From Chloroflexota bacterium (GTDB taxonomy: Bacteria > Chloroflexota > Anaerolineae > UBA7937): a DNA stretch of 11,442 nt. Made by a program: the position numbers and the translations under genes. Below the pieces are notes generated by a model, which was not told where the DNA came from, did not search any database, and worked only from the letters and a program-made list of their open reading frames with translations. Shown here in pieces: positions 1-6,825 of this stretch; positions within the stretch are counted from its first letter, which is position 1, and each line of letters begins with the position of its first letter. The stretch covers positions 1-11,442 of the forward strand of contig DMLA01000246.1 of the NCBI GenBank assembly GCA_003453555.1, given 5' to 3'.

Positions 1-29
1 TCCGCGCCGGAGAAGATGTAGATGCTTGC

Positions 30-60
30 GCTTGTGCTGGATTTCAAATCCAGCACAAGC
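30..60. repeat. Perfect 15-bp inverted repeat with one-base centre
   Basis: Arms at 30-44 and 46-60 are exact reverse complements around a single C at 45. As RNA this could fold into a long hairpin; as DNA it could form a cruciform or bind a dimeric protein. No T-run follows on the plus strand, so it does not look like a simple intrinsic terminator. It lies about 80 bases upstream of the nuclease gene. Confidence 0.7.
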
Positions 61-82
61 ATAAGACATTTCATTGTGCTGC

Positions 83-127
83 CAGGGGTAACTCCTGACA
101 ACCAGGGCATCAGATGGTAACATCTGA
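83..127 (+). other. Two small stem-loops ahead of the nuclease gene
   Basis: Two short inverted repeats follow each other. One has arms 83-88 and 92-97 (one G-T wobble). The other has perfect 7-bp arms 110-116 and 121-127 around a GTAA loop, which is a GNRA-type tetraloop. Both present GGTAAC at the tip. They would lie in the 5' leader of the nuclease mRNA if transcription starts upstream. No promoter is evident, so any regulatory role is a guess. Confidence 0.25.
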
Positions 128-142
128 CACCACCAATGAATC

Positions 143-916
143 ATGAAAGTCAGTCCTTACAAACTCAGCATCTTTCAACGTTGTCCCCTCAGATATAAGT
201 TCCAGTATATCGACTTCCTGGGGGACAAGTATAAGAAGGAGTGGCCCCATTTCATCTTCGGGCGGGCCATCCATAAGGCACTGGCCGACTTCTTCCGCGT
301 GCCTCTCGAGGGGCGCACCCTGGAGGGGTTGAAGCACCTTCTCCGCCAGCATTGGCTCCGGCAGGATCGGCGGGTCTTTAAGTCAGCGGAGGAGGAGAGG
401 ATGTGGGGGGAGAAGGCTCTGGAGGTCTTGGAGATCTACTACCACTCAGAAGATATGAGCGTTCAACCTGAGGTGATCGAGGAGCGGTTGGAGGTGCCCA
501 TTGCCGATTTCATACTCATGGGTCGCATCGATCGGGTGGATCGCCTCCCCGATGGGGGGCATGAACTTATCGACTACAAAACCGGGACCTATGTCCCTCC
601 CCAGGAGGAGTTCGACCAGGATCTCCAGATGAGCATCTATTGCCTGGGGCTCTACCACCAGCGGGCCATCTTTGCCTCGAAACTCACCGCTCACTACCTC
701 CAAGCGGGGGAGAAGTTGACCACTACTAGATCGAAGGAGCACCTGGACGCGGCGGTGGGGAAGATAAAAGAGATCATCGCCCAGATTGAAGGGACGGAGC
801 GGTTCAAGCCTCGGGTGAACCCCTTCTGCTCCTGGTGTGACTATCTTGCGATCTGCCCGGCCAGGAAGGAGGCGGAGTTAGCGGCCGCAGGGGAGGTGGA
901 GGATTTGCCCTTTTGA
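143..916 (+). CDS. RecB/Cas4-like PD-(D/E)XK nuclease with Fe-S cysteines
   Basis: This 257-residue protein carries the signature of the PD-(D/E)XK exonuclease superfamily (RecB C-terminal/AddB/Cas4 type). Visible motifs in order are H44 in FGRAIHKAL, G127-R-I-D130 with E117 just before, the catalytic D144-Y-K146 pair in ELIDYKTG, and the QxxxY motif Q162-Y166. Four cysteines, C14 near the N-terminus and C229, C232 and C238 near the C-terminus, match the split arrangement that holds a 4Fe-4S cluster in Cas4 and AddB. From the family, it should cut or resect single-stranded DNA ends in the cytoplasm. No helicase domain, CRISPR array or other cas gene is nearby, so a repair or mobile-DNA role is more likely than spacer acquisition. 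The ATG at 143 has no convincing ribosome site, but the first residues match the family N-terminus. Family assignment is firm; the specific role is unknown. Confidence 0.9.
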   Translation: MKVSPYKLSIFQRCPLRYKFQYIDFLGDKYKKEWPHFIFGRAIHKALADFFRVPLEGRTLEGLKHLLRQHWLRQDRRVFKSAEEERMWGEKALEVLEIYYHSEDMSVQPEVIEERLEVPIADFILMGRIDRVDRLPDGGHELIDYKTGTYVPPQEEFDQDLQMSIYCLGLYHQRAIFASKLTAHYLQAGEKLTTTRSKEHLDAAVGKIKEIIAQIEGTERFKPRVNPFCSWCDYLAICPARKEAELAAAGEVEDLPF

Positions 917-933
917 CGGTTTGTTTTGCGGTG

Positions 934-962
934 TTGACATAAACAGAGTCTGGCTCTAAAAT
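934..962 (+). promoter_or_regulatory. Sigma70-type promoter of the tRNA-Val gene
   Basis: A perfect -35 TTGACA (934-939) and a -10 TAAAAT (957-962) are separated by exactly 17 bases. Transcription would start at about 969, just before the mature tRNA 5' end at 971, so almost no 5' leader is expected. Confidence 0.85.
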
Positions 963-970
963 GAAGGTGT

Positions 971-1043
971 GGGCGGATAGCTCAGTGGGGAGAGCGCTTC
1001 CCTTACAAGGAAGAGGTCACAGGTTCGAGCCCTGTTCCGCCCA
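971..1043 (+). tRNA. tRNA-Val (anticodon UAC)
   Basis: The sequence folds as a complete cloverleaf of 73 bases. The acceptor stem pairs 971-977 with 1036-1042, and A1043 is the discriminator base. The anticodon stem pairs CTTCC (997-1001) with GGAAG (1009-1013) around the loop CTTACAA, giving the anticodon TAC at 1004-1006, which reads valine GUA and related codons. The T arm contains GGTTCGAGCC. The 3' CCA is not encoded, so it must be added by a nucleotidyltransferase. The gene has its own near-consensus promoter and is followed by an inverted repeat. Confidence 0.97.
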
Positions 1044-1045
1044 TT

Positions 1046-1077
1046 TTGTAGCGTCGCAGTAACTTGCGACGCTACAA
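1046..1077. repeat. Perfect 13-bp inverted repeat after the tRNA
   Basis: Arms 1046-1058 and 1065-1077 are exact reverse complements around a 6-base loop (GTAACT). The element begins three bases after the tRNA. No T-run follows on the plus strand, so if it ends tRNA transcription it does so without a classical U-tract. It could equally be a dispersed REP-like palindrome. Confidence 0.55.
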
Positions 1078-1129
1078 TAACTGGTGCGGCTTTCAGGCTC
1101 GGCCAGGATAATATGAGGGAGAAGACAGG

Positions 1130-1912
1130 TTGGCGGAGATAGCCTCGGAGAACGATCTGGTTCTCCTATTGGGGAAAGATGGGAAGCGGTTCATCGTCCG
1201 CCTTAAGAGGGGGGAGGAGTTCCATTCTCATCGAGGGCGGATTTTGCACGATGACCTCATCGGCCAGCCCTGGGGATGGGAGGTGGTCTCTCATCTGCGA
1301 TACCCGTTTTGGGTGCTTGAACCCTCTATCCATGACCTGATCATGGATGCTAGGCGACGCACCCAGATCGTTTACCCCAAGGAATCGGGCTATATCCTCC
1401 TCAAGATGAACATACGCTCCGGCTGCCGAGTGATAGAGGCGGGCACCGGCAGCGGCGCTTTCACCATCGCCTTGGCCCAGGCGGTGGCCCCGGAGGGGCG
1501 GGTCTACTCCTACGAGGAGCGGGAGGATATGCTCGCTTTGGCAGAGCGGAACCTGACTCGAGTGGGGCTCTTGGATTACGTGGAACTGAAACAGCGGGAC
1601 ATCGCCGAGGGGTTCGACGAGCGCGATGTGGATGCCCTTTTCTTGGATGTGAGAAGCCCCCACCATTATCTCCTCCAAGCCCGGGAGGCCCTTAAGTCTG
1701 GAGGTTTCTTAGGAGCGGTGGTGCCCACCGCCAATCAGGTCTCCAACCTCCTAAGAGGGCTCGAGGAGGAAGGCTTTGTAGATGTCGAGGTCTGTGAGAT
1801 GCTGCTCCGACCCTATAAGACCGTGCCTGCCAGGTTGCGCCCCGTGGATAGGATGGTGGCCCATACGGGGTATCTCATCTTCGCTCGTCCGGTGGCAGTG
1901 GTTGAGCCCTAA
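1130..1912 (+). CDS. trmI: tRNA (adenine-N1-)-methyltransferase, TrmI type
   Basis: This 260-residue protein fits the TrmI/GCD14 family, which uses S-adenosylmethionine to make m1A58 in the T loop of tRNAs, usually as a homotetramer. The N-terminal part (about 1-90) carries the small barrel domain with the conserved HDDLIGQPWG segment (40-49). The Rossmann methyltransferase domain follows, with SAM motif I VIEAGTGSGAF at 101-111, the acidic residue closing the next strand near 129-130, and the catalytic-type Asp in ALFLDV (169-174). The C-terminal HTGYLIFARP (245-254) is typical of the family, and the length is normal. The start is a TTG at 1130, supported by AGGGAG at 1116-1121 with 8-base spacing; an ATG at 1113 is out of frame and soon stops. 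The gene sits just after tRNA-Val, a thematic but probably coincidental pairing. Confidence 0.93.
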   Translation: MAEIASENDLVLLLGKDGKRFIVRLKRGEEFHSHRGRILHDDLIGQPWGWEVVSHLRYPFWVLEPSIHDLIMDARRRTQIVYPKESGYILLKMNIRSGCRVIEAGTGSGAFTIALAQAVAPEGRVYSYEEREDMLALAERNLTRVGLLDYVELKQRDIAEGFDERDVDALFLDVRSPHHYLLQAREALKSGGFLGAVVPTANQVSNLLRGLEEEGFVDVEVCEMLLRPYKTVPARLRPVDRMVAHTGYLIFARPVAVVEP

Positions 1913-2008
1913 CATACCACATCCGCTTAGATTAGCCGGGGCAATGGAGGCTTTCGATAGGTGGGCCAAAGAAAGAGGGATGTGGCTCCACGGGTTGGAA
2001 GAGCGAGG

Positions 2009-3373
2009 ATGGCCGAATTCAAGCGAGCGATGGGTCTAGGGGGCGCTACGCTCTTGGGCATCGGGGCGTTGGTAGGCGCTGGCATTTTCGTCCTCTCCGG
2101 ACGGGCGATCGCCATCGTTGGGCCGGCGGCTATCTTGGCCTATCTGGTCATGGCGGTGGTGAGTTTGCTCACCGCTTTTTGCTACTGTGAACTATCGGCG
2201 GCCATCCCCAAAGCCGGCGGGGGCTACACCTTTGCTCAAGTGGCCAGTCCTGGTCTCTATGGCTTCGCCACTGGTTGGCTCCTCTGGATTGGGGGTGTTG
2301 CTGCCTGTGCTACCTTCGCCTTGGCCTTCTCCGACGCTCTAACCCCTTTCTTTTCTGTCCCTTGGTATCCAGCCTTGGCTATCCCGGTCGTGGTCCTCTT
2401 CTCGCTGATCAATTACCGCGGGATAAAAGGGACGAGCAGAGCACAGAACCTTATGACCTTGTCACTTTTGGGCTTGCTCTTCCTGGTGATTCTGGCCTCC
2501 GTCCCGCGAATCAAGTTGGAGCATTACACCCCCTTCCTATCCCAAGGACGCCCTCTCGATCTTCTATATGTGATGGGGTTTATTTATCTTTGCTATGTGG
2601 GCTTTGAACTCATCAGCCCCGCTTCGGAGGAGATCGTTGAGCCTGAGCGAACTATTCCCCGGGCCATTATGATCACCTTAGCCGTCGGCACCTTTTTCTT
2701 CTTGGCTACTGTGGCCGCTATGGTAGGGGTGGCTGGCCATCAAGGGATCAAAGCCGTGGTCGGTGAAGAGGCCGCGGCCAGTGGCCTGGCTCTGGTGGAG
2801 GTGGCCAGGCTCTCTCTTTTGGGACGCTATGGCGCCTTGGTGGTGGCGGTGGCCTTTATAGCCGCTACCCTTTCCTCTTTGAACGCCTATATCCTGGCCG
2901 CCTCCCACGTCTTTCATGCCTTGGGACGAGATGCCAACTTTCCCCGCCTCTTCGGCCTCCTGGACGAGAGAAAGGGGACTCCTGTTTCGGGCATCTTCAT
3001 CACCATGGCGGTAACGATCGCTCTGGTCTTGCTGAACAGCATCGAGGTAGTGGCCGGTATCGCCGACTTCTCCTATCTCGTGGGGCTGGCTATGGTGAAC
3101 GCCAGCGTGATACTTTTGCGACGCAAAGAGCCAGATTTAAAGCGCCCCTGCAAGGTTCCCGGCTACCCTTGGGTGGCCATCCTGGCGGTGATCACTTCCG
3201 CCGGAGTGGCCCCTTTTCTCTCTCTCGATTCAATCCTCTATGGGGTGGGTGCTTCCTTGGCTGGAGTGGGCGTTTACATCTTGCGGCGAAAGGGCATCTT
3301 ATCCTCTCGGCGTCTCAAGCGGCTGGAGAGGAGGAGTGAAGAACTACTGGACGATTTGAGGAGGCGAAGGTGA
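2009..3373 (+). CDS. APC-family amino acid permease
   Basis: This 454-residue integral membrane protein belongs to the amino acid-polyamine-organocation (APC) superfamily, which imports or exchanges amino acids across the cytoplasmic membrane. The first helix holds the substrate-binding signature GIGALVGAGIFVLSG (17-31), and the cytoplasmic-loop motif SEEIVEPERTIPRAI is at 207-220. Hydrophobicity suggests about 12 membrane segments, the last near 404-425. A highly charged, probably helical tail (426-454) follows. The ATG at 2009 is chosen because homologues begin only a few residues before the signature helix and GGAAGAG lies 5 bases upstream. An in-frame GTG at 1961, with GGAGG upstream, would add 16 charged residues and cannot be excluded. 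The stop codon overlaps the start of the Usp gene, so the two are probably translationally coupled. The substrate cannot be read from the sequence. Confidence 0.92.
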   Translation: MAEFKRAMGLGGATLLGIGALVGAGIFVLSGRAIAIVGPAAILAYLVMAVVSLLTAFCYCELSAAIPKAGGGYTFAQVASPGLYGFATGWLLWIGGVAACATFALAFSDALTPFFSVPWYPALAIPVVVLFSLINYRGIKGTSRAQNLMTLSLLGLLFLVILASVPRIKLEHYTPFLSQGRPLDLLYVMGFIYLCYVGFELISPASEEIVEPERTIPRAIMITLAVGTFFFLATVAAMVGVAGHQGIKAVVGEEAAASGLALVEVARLSLLGRYGALVVAVAFIAATLSSLNAYILAASHVFHALGRDANFPRLFGLLDERKGTPVSGIFITMAVTIALVLLNSIEVVAGIADFSYLVGLAMVNASVILLRRKEPDLKRPCKVPGYPWVAILAVITSAGVAPFLSLDSILYGVGASLAGVGVYILRRKGILSSRRLKRLERRSEELLDDLRRRR

Positions 3374-4485
3374 ACGAGGAAGAGAAGGCTCTGGCCCATA
3401 TCAGGGAGCGGAGCGAGAGGCTGGCGGACAAACTTCGGGATTTCCAATTTATCTGTCCCCTATGCCGGGGAGAGGCCAAACCGGTGGGTTTACGGGAGCA
3501 GAGGCTCTATGAGATGCGGATGGATCTGCCTGGCGAGGTGGAGCCCCTCTCTCCTCTGCGGGTGGTCTTCCAATGCTACCGGTGTGGATTCGTCTTTGAG
3601 TTCGATGAGGATTTCTTTGAGCCTGAGCGCGCGGGAGAGTTGGGAGCGGGGTTGACCAGGGTCTCCCGGCGGGAATATCGGGTGCTGGTCTCTTTGGCCC
3701 ATCGGTCTTCGCTTGAGTCCCTGTTGACTCTGGCCAAGGTTTTGGCTAAGGCGAAGGGAGGGGAGGTTTTAGCCCTCCATGTGGTGCCCAAGTTCTTATC
3801 CAAAGATTCACTATTGGAAGAAGCGGCAGCCTATGATAGTGAGGAGGTGCCGGTGCGCCCGGTAACTCGTTTGGGGCGCGATATAGGGCGTACCATCATC
3901 AAGGCAGCGGCGGAGAGGAGGGCGGACCTCTTGGTGCTCGGCTGGCGGGGCTATGCCCGTTCCCGAGGGGTCCTTTTGGGTCGCGTTTTGGATAGGGTGG
4001 TTGAGGAGACGCCGTGTGATGTGGCCGTGGTCCGGGATCGTGGCCTATCACATGTGGAACGCATCCTCGTTCCCACCGCTGGAGGACCCAACGCTGTCCT
4101 AGCAGCGGAGATAGCCATCGCCCTAGCCGAAGAGTATAGGGGGAAGGTTACGGCCCTTTATATATGCCGATCTGGGACAGAAGCAGGAGTAGAACAAGCG
4201 AAGAGGGTGATCGACCGAACCTTGGCTGGCTTAGAATCGGATCGGCCTTTGGAACCCAGAGTGATAGCCGCTCCTGATGTGGTCCAGGGGGTGTTGGCTG
4301 AGGCTGAGGAACACGACCTAGTAGTCTTGGGAGCAAGTCGTGAAGGACTCTTTCAACAACTCCTGGTGGGCAACGTTCCGGAGACGATAGCCAGACGGTG
4401 CCCTAAGACGGTCATCGTAGTGAAACGCCACGCTGGCCCTATAAAGTCATGGTTGCATCGCCTCTGGGCGAGGGAGAGAAGGTAG
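3370..4485 (+). CDS. Tandem universal-stress (UspA) protein with N-terminal zinc ribbon
   Basis: The 371-residue product has three parts. Residues 1-25 look helical and charged. Residues 26-80 contain two CxxC pairs (C29/C32 and C69/C72), a probable zinc ribbon. Two UspA domains follow, about 102-224 and 229-353. The ATP-binding motif G-x2-G-x9-G-(S/T) of Usp proteins is altered in both: domain 1 has G191, G194 and G204 but Arg where Ser/Thr is usual; domain 2 has Arg in place of the second Gly and Asn after the last. Nucleotide binding is therefore uncertain. The GTG start at 3370 overlaps the permease stop by four bases (GTGA). Known APC-Usp fusions and permease-Usp operons suggest that it regulates the permease in response to energy or metal state; this is inference. 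The zinc ribbon is the unusual element. Confidence 0.88.
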   Translation: MNEEEKALAHIRERSERLADKLRDFQFICPLCRGEAKPVGLREQRLYEMRMDLPGEVEPLSPLRVVFQCYRCGFVFEFDEDFFEPERAGELGAGLTRVSRREYRVLVSLAHRSSLESLLTLAKVLAKAKGGEVLALHVVPKFLSKDSLLEEAAAYDSEEVPVRPVTRLGRDIGRTIIKAAAERRADLLVLGWRGYARSRGVLLGRVLDRVVEETPCDVAVVRDRGLSHVERILVPTAGGPNAVLAAEIAIALAEEYRGKVTALYICRSGTEAGVEQAKRVIDRTLAGLESDRPLEPRVIAAPDVVQGVLAEAEEHDLVVLGASREGLFQQLLVGNVPETIARRCPKTVIVVKRHAGPIKSWLHRLWARERR

Positions 4486-4809
4486 GACTCGTGAGGTAAT
4501 CGTCTACACAATTATGGCTTTGGTGTAAGACTCTGTTGCCAGCCGGTTTCGGCGAGGGTGATCGCTATACCATCACGGAGGTGAAGTCAAGGAGTCCTTG
4601 AGGTTAGAAGCAGGGAAATCTGCCTCCACCATCGAGGGACAGAAGAAGGGTGGATCTTCATCCACCCTTCTTTACGTTGCTAACCTGGATCGGCCTCCTT
4701 CGCCTTGCTTTTTGATGTGGGTATGCGTCTTGTCAAGTGGTGTAAATTGCGGGGGGCCTCCCCAAGGGCGGGTTAGGACTTCGGGTCGCCGATAGCCGTG
4801 TAGGGCGGA
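4486..4809. other. Non-coding gap between convergent genes
   Basis: This 324-base stretch separates the rightward permease/Usp unit from the leftward serpin. It contains a small palindrome at 4587-4601 (7-bp arms, one-base centre), the clear hairpin terminator at 4643-4675, and a G-run/C-run hairpin at 4751-4763. A 65-codon open frame at 4598-4795 spans the terminator and resembles no protein I know, so it is not called. I see no promoter pointing into either neighbour. Confidence 0.6.
4643..4675 (+). terminator. Intrinsic terminator of the permease/Usp unit
   Basis: Perfect 13-bp arms at 4643-4655 and 4660-4672 enclose a CTTC loop. The right arm ends in a T-rich stretch (CTTCTTT). Read from the other strand, the hairpin is followed by TTCTTCTG, so it may stop transcription from both the Usp gene and the serpin gene, which converge here. 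Confidence 0.75.
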
Positions 4810-6099
4810 TTATGCGCTCGGGTTTACGACATGACCCAGGAACAGAATGGCATCGGTCTCGATGTCACGAATCACAAAGACAAACGGGCGATCGACTGTG
4901 ACCTCTTTGGGTATGGGGGCCCCCCTATCTACCACCACTGCAGTGGCCGCTGCCGCTTCCGTCCCAGCCTCGTCCACCGATATGAATGCCTTGTGTACGA
5001 CGTCTCCGATGAAAAGGCTACGGGTGCTATCCATGCCGGAGAAGTCGGCATCGGTGAAGGCAGCCGGCATGCCCATGGCAGCGAGCGTCTCCTTCAGCCT
5101 GAAGCCCGATTCGTAGGTGAACTTGGGCATGGTCAGGTGGACGTTCTCTGGATTGATATCCTTCAAGATGGAAGCTACCCGCTCGGCATCCAGCCCACTA
5201 GTAAATTCCTCAAACCGGCCGGCCTCGGGAAGCAAGATGACCATGGAAAGTTCCCCGCCGTCGTACGGCAGTTCGACCGCCTGATACCCTTCGCCCTCGG
5301 CATAGCCGAAGTACTCTGTCTGCTCCATCATCGGCACGGTGACCTGGCCGCCATCGAGGAGATTGAATGGGCCATCATGGGTACGTTCCTCTTCAAACGG
5401 GTATTCCCATGCCGCATTGAAGTAGATAGCGTTGGTTAGGACAAGGACCGTTTGCGAGGTGATGGAGTCCGGAGGAAGCAGATCTTCAATCTTGTTCTCT
5501 GTCTCGTCACTGACCCAGTCGTTGATGACGCCACGGGACTCTTCCGGTTCCTTCACGAAATCGAGCAGTCTCAGCCCGGCACCGTAGTTTTCAGCCAGGA
5601 TGTCGAGGAATTCAGAGAGGAACGTATAGCCGGTCTGGCCCCAGATAGAATTGACGATGTTCAGCCTGAAGCCCTCCCCATTTTTGCTCTCTGCACCTTC
5701 ACCGCGACTGGCGAGTTCGAGATCCAGTCCGTTGAAAGCGGGGTGCAGTTGGTCTTGGGGGAGGGTGAAATGTAAAGTGTCTGCCATCTGCTGTTCGGTC
5801 TCCCCGCGGGCCCCAGCATAAGTCATCGCCAGTGCCAGAGAGATGCTGTACGGAGAGTAGAAGAGGTTACCGTTCCCCTCTCGGATGGCCTGGTAGAGGT
5901 CGAAAGCAAACTCACTGTTTCCGGCGACCAGTTCCGCCAGATCGGCTTCTGCCACATCTGGTGAAGTCACACGTTGCTTTTCCGAGCGCACGATCCCCCC
6001 CGGTGGCAGCCCATCACCTGGTACGCCGATCCAAATGCTGCAACCCACCAGGCCCAGCACTGCGATCACCATTAGTACACTGAGTAGTTTGGTCTTCAT
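4810..6099 (-). CDS. Lipoprotein serpin (serine/cysteine protease inhibitor)
   Basis: The 429-residue protein begins with a lipoprotein signal peptide (MKTKLLSVLM, then a hydrophobic run to the lipobox LVGC, Cys20), so it should be tethered on the outer face of the cytoplasmic membrane. A linker leads to a full-length serpin fold from about residue 60. Family landmarks include NLFYSPYSISLALAMTYAGA (78-97), LVLTNAIYFNAAWEYPF (218-235) and the C-terminal RPFVFVIRDI (404-413). The reactive-loop hinge GTEAAAATA (379-387) is the small-residue pattern of inhibitory serpins. Aligned to antitrypsin-like loops, the bait bond falls around D391-R-G-A394, and the loop seems about one residue longer than usual. 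The start at 6099 is supported by GGGAGG 5 bases upstream; the open frame extends 19 codons further but without signal-peptide logic. The target protease, foreign or self, is unknown. Confidence 0.93.
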   Translation of the reverse strand: MKTKLLSVLMVIAVLGLVGCSIWIGVPGDGLPPGGIVRSEKQRVTSPDVAEADLAELVAGNSEFAFDLYQAIREGNGNLFYSPYSISLALAMTYAGARGETEQQMADTLHFTLPQDQLHPAFNGLDLELASRGEGAESKNGEGFRLNIVNSIWGQTGYTFLSEFLDILAENYGAGLRLLDFVKEPEESRGVINDWVSDETENKIEDLLPPDSITSQTVLVLTNAIYFNAAWEYPFEEERTHDGPFNLLDGGQVTVPMMEQTEYFGYAEGEGYQAVELPYDGGELSMVILLPEAGRFEEFTSGLDAERVASILKDINPENVHLTMPKFTYESGFRLKETLAAMGMPAAFTDADFSGMDSTRSLFIGDVVHKAFISVDEAGTEAAAATAVVVDRGAPIPKEVTVDRPFVFVIRDIETDAILFLGHVVNPSA

Positions 6100-6146
6100 G
6101 AAAGCCTCCCACATAAGATATATTCTGGGGCGGTGCCCCCGCCTAG

Positions 6147-6164
6147 TTGACGTCAAGCGACGTC
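6147..6164. promoter_or_regulatory. Possible operator: two GACGTC sites one helical turn apart
   Basis: GACGTC occurs at 6149-6154 and 6159-6164, exactly 10 bp apart, and the first lies within the 10-bp palindrome TTGACGTCAA (6147-6156). The pair falls in the presumed serpin leader, just after the candidate promoter, a position where a repressor could act. There is no direct evidence of binding. Confidence 0.25.
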
Positions 6165-6181
6165 ATGCAACCTTCCACTGC

Positions 6182-6211
6182 ATAATAGCCAACAGTATGT
6201 GGCTGCTCCAA
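6182..6211 (-). promoter_or_regulatory. Candidate serpin promoter
   Basis: On the minus strand, TTGGAG (6206-6211) and TATTAT (6182-6187) are 18 bases apart. This begins right after the stop of the upstream lipoprotein gene and would give a leader of about 75 bases before the serpin ATG. The -10 is good and the -35 only fair. If it is not used, the serpin is read through from the lipoprotein gene. Confidence 0.4.
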
Positions 6212-6220
6212 GTAGCGATG

Positions 6221-6679
6221 TCACTCCGTCGAGGCTAGGGCCTCTAGGATCAGTTCGTCGAATCGGGCTGGCGGTTGGATATCCTGGACCTGCCAGAAGT
6301 CCTGACCTCCGTGCAGGAAGGATGGCCCGTTGTCGCAGGAATAGCTGAACTCCTGCACCGTGCCGTCACCCAAGTGGAATCGGAGTTCATAGCGAGCCGG
6401 GCATCTAGCCCGAGGGCCTAGTTGGAGATCTTGATTCAGAGCGGCTATGATCTGGTCGAGAATCTGGGAATCGGTGATGGTAACCCGGTGGAGATAGCCT
6501 AACTCTGCATCCCCGGCTAGTTCTGCGATTTCGATCTCCACCGTGTCTGATAGTCCGGCCTCCTTGACTACATTGATGAGGTTGCCACCCGTTTCGGGGG
6601 GAGCGGCACAGCCGATCATCAATAGGACGGCCCCCGTGGCCAAAGCGACAGTCACAAGAACAGTATTGTGAATGCTCAT
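6221..6679 (-). CDS. Small lipoprotein of unknown function
   Basis: I do not recognise this 152-residue protein. The N-terminus is a signal peptide with a hydrophobic stretch (residues 6-23) ending in LLMIGC, a slightly atypical lipobox (Met at -3) with Cys24 as the likely lipid-modified residue. The rest is a soluble domain with predicted mixed helix and strand. Two further cysteines, C93 (GPRARCPARYELRF) and C115 (EFSYSCDNGP), flank a strand-rich segment (ELRFHLGDGTVQEFSYS) and could form a disulphide outside the cell. The ATG at 6679 has AGG 7 bases upstream. The gene lies 121 bases upstream of the lipoprotein serpin on the same strand, so both products should be displayed on the same membrane face. 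A functional link is plausible but unproven. Confidence 0.75.
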   Translation of the reverse strand: MSIHNTVLVTVALATGAVLLMIGCAAPPETGGNLINVVKEAGLSDTVEIEIAELAGDAELGYLHRVTITDSQILDQIIAALNQDLQLGPRARCPARYELRFHLGDGTVQEFSYSCDNGPSFLHGGQDFWQVQDIQPPARFDELILEALASTE

Positions 6680-6761
6680 TCTGATACCTTTCTACTTCCC
6701 AGTTCAACACTCCATAGACGCCAACCGGAGGTCAAAGGTTCCCCCTAAATGGCTGCTATAA

Positions 6762-6801
6762 CCGATAAGAAGATAGGGACGGACCCGAGCCGCCCCTATC
6801 T
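6762..6801 (-). terminator. Probable terminator of the acyl-CoA ligase gene
   Basis: Arms 6771-6782 and 6790-6801 pair over 12 bp around a 7-base loop. The only imperfect pair is A-C on the plus strand but a G-U wobble in minus-strand RNA, which favours leftward use. It is followed on that strand by the U-rich TCTTAT. It lies 24 bases beyond the ligase stop codon and separates that unit from the small lipoprotein gene. Confidence 0.6.
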
Positions 6802-6825
6802 ATCTGCTCCCAGTCAGCGTTGGGT

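Noticed and set aside
143..1043. CRISPR-Cas or integrated element anchored at the tRNA-Val
   Set aside because: There is a Cas4-like nuclease next to a tRNA, but no repeat-spacer array, no integrase and no duplicated tRNA 3' end in the window.
1782..2039. An 85-codon frame bridging the TrmI and permease genes
   Set aside because: It overlaps the end of TrmI and the start of the permease in another frame, and its translation is compositionally odd with no family features.
4598..4795. A 65-codon open frame after the Usp gene
   Set aside because: It runs through a perfect hairpin terminator, has no recognisable protein features and no good ribosome site.
4831..5439. A 202-codon open frame on the plus strand inside the serpin gene
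   Set aside because: It lies wholly antisense to a gene with unmistakable serpin motifs and its translation resembles no family; it is a codon-bias shadow.
6100..6156. Nineteen-codon N-terminal extension of the serpin
   Set aside because: It would bury the lipoprotein signal peptide; GGGAGG sits 5 bases before the ATG at 6099.
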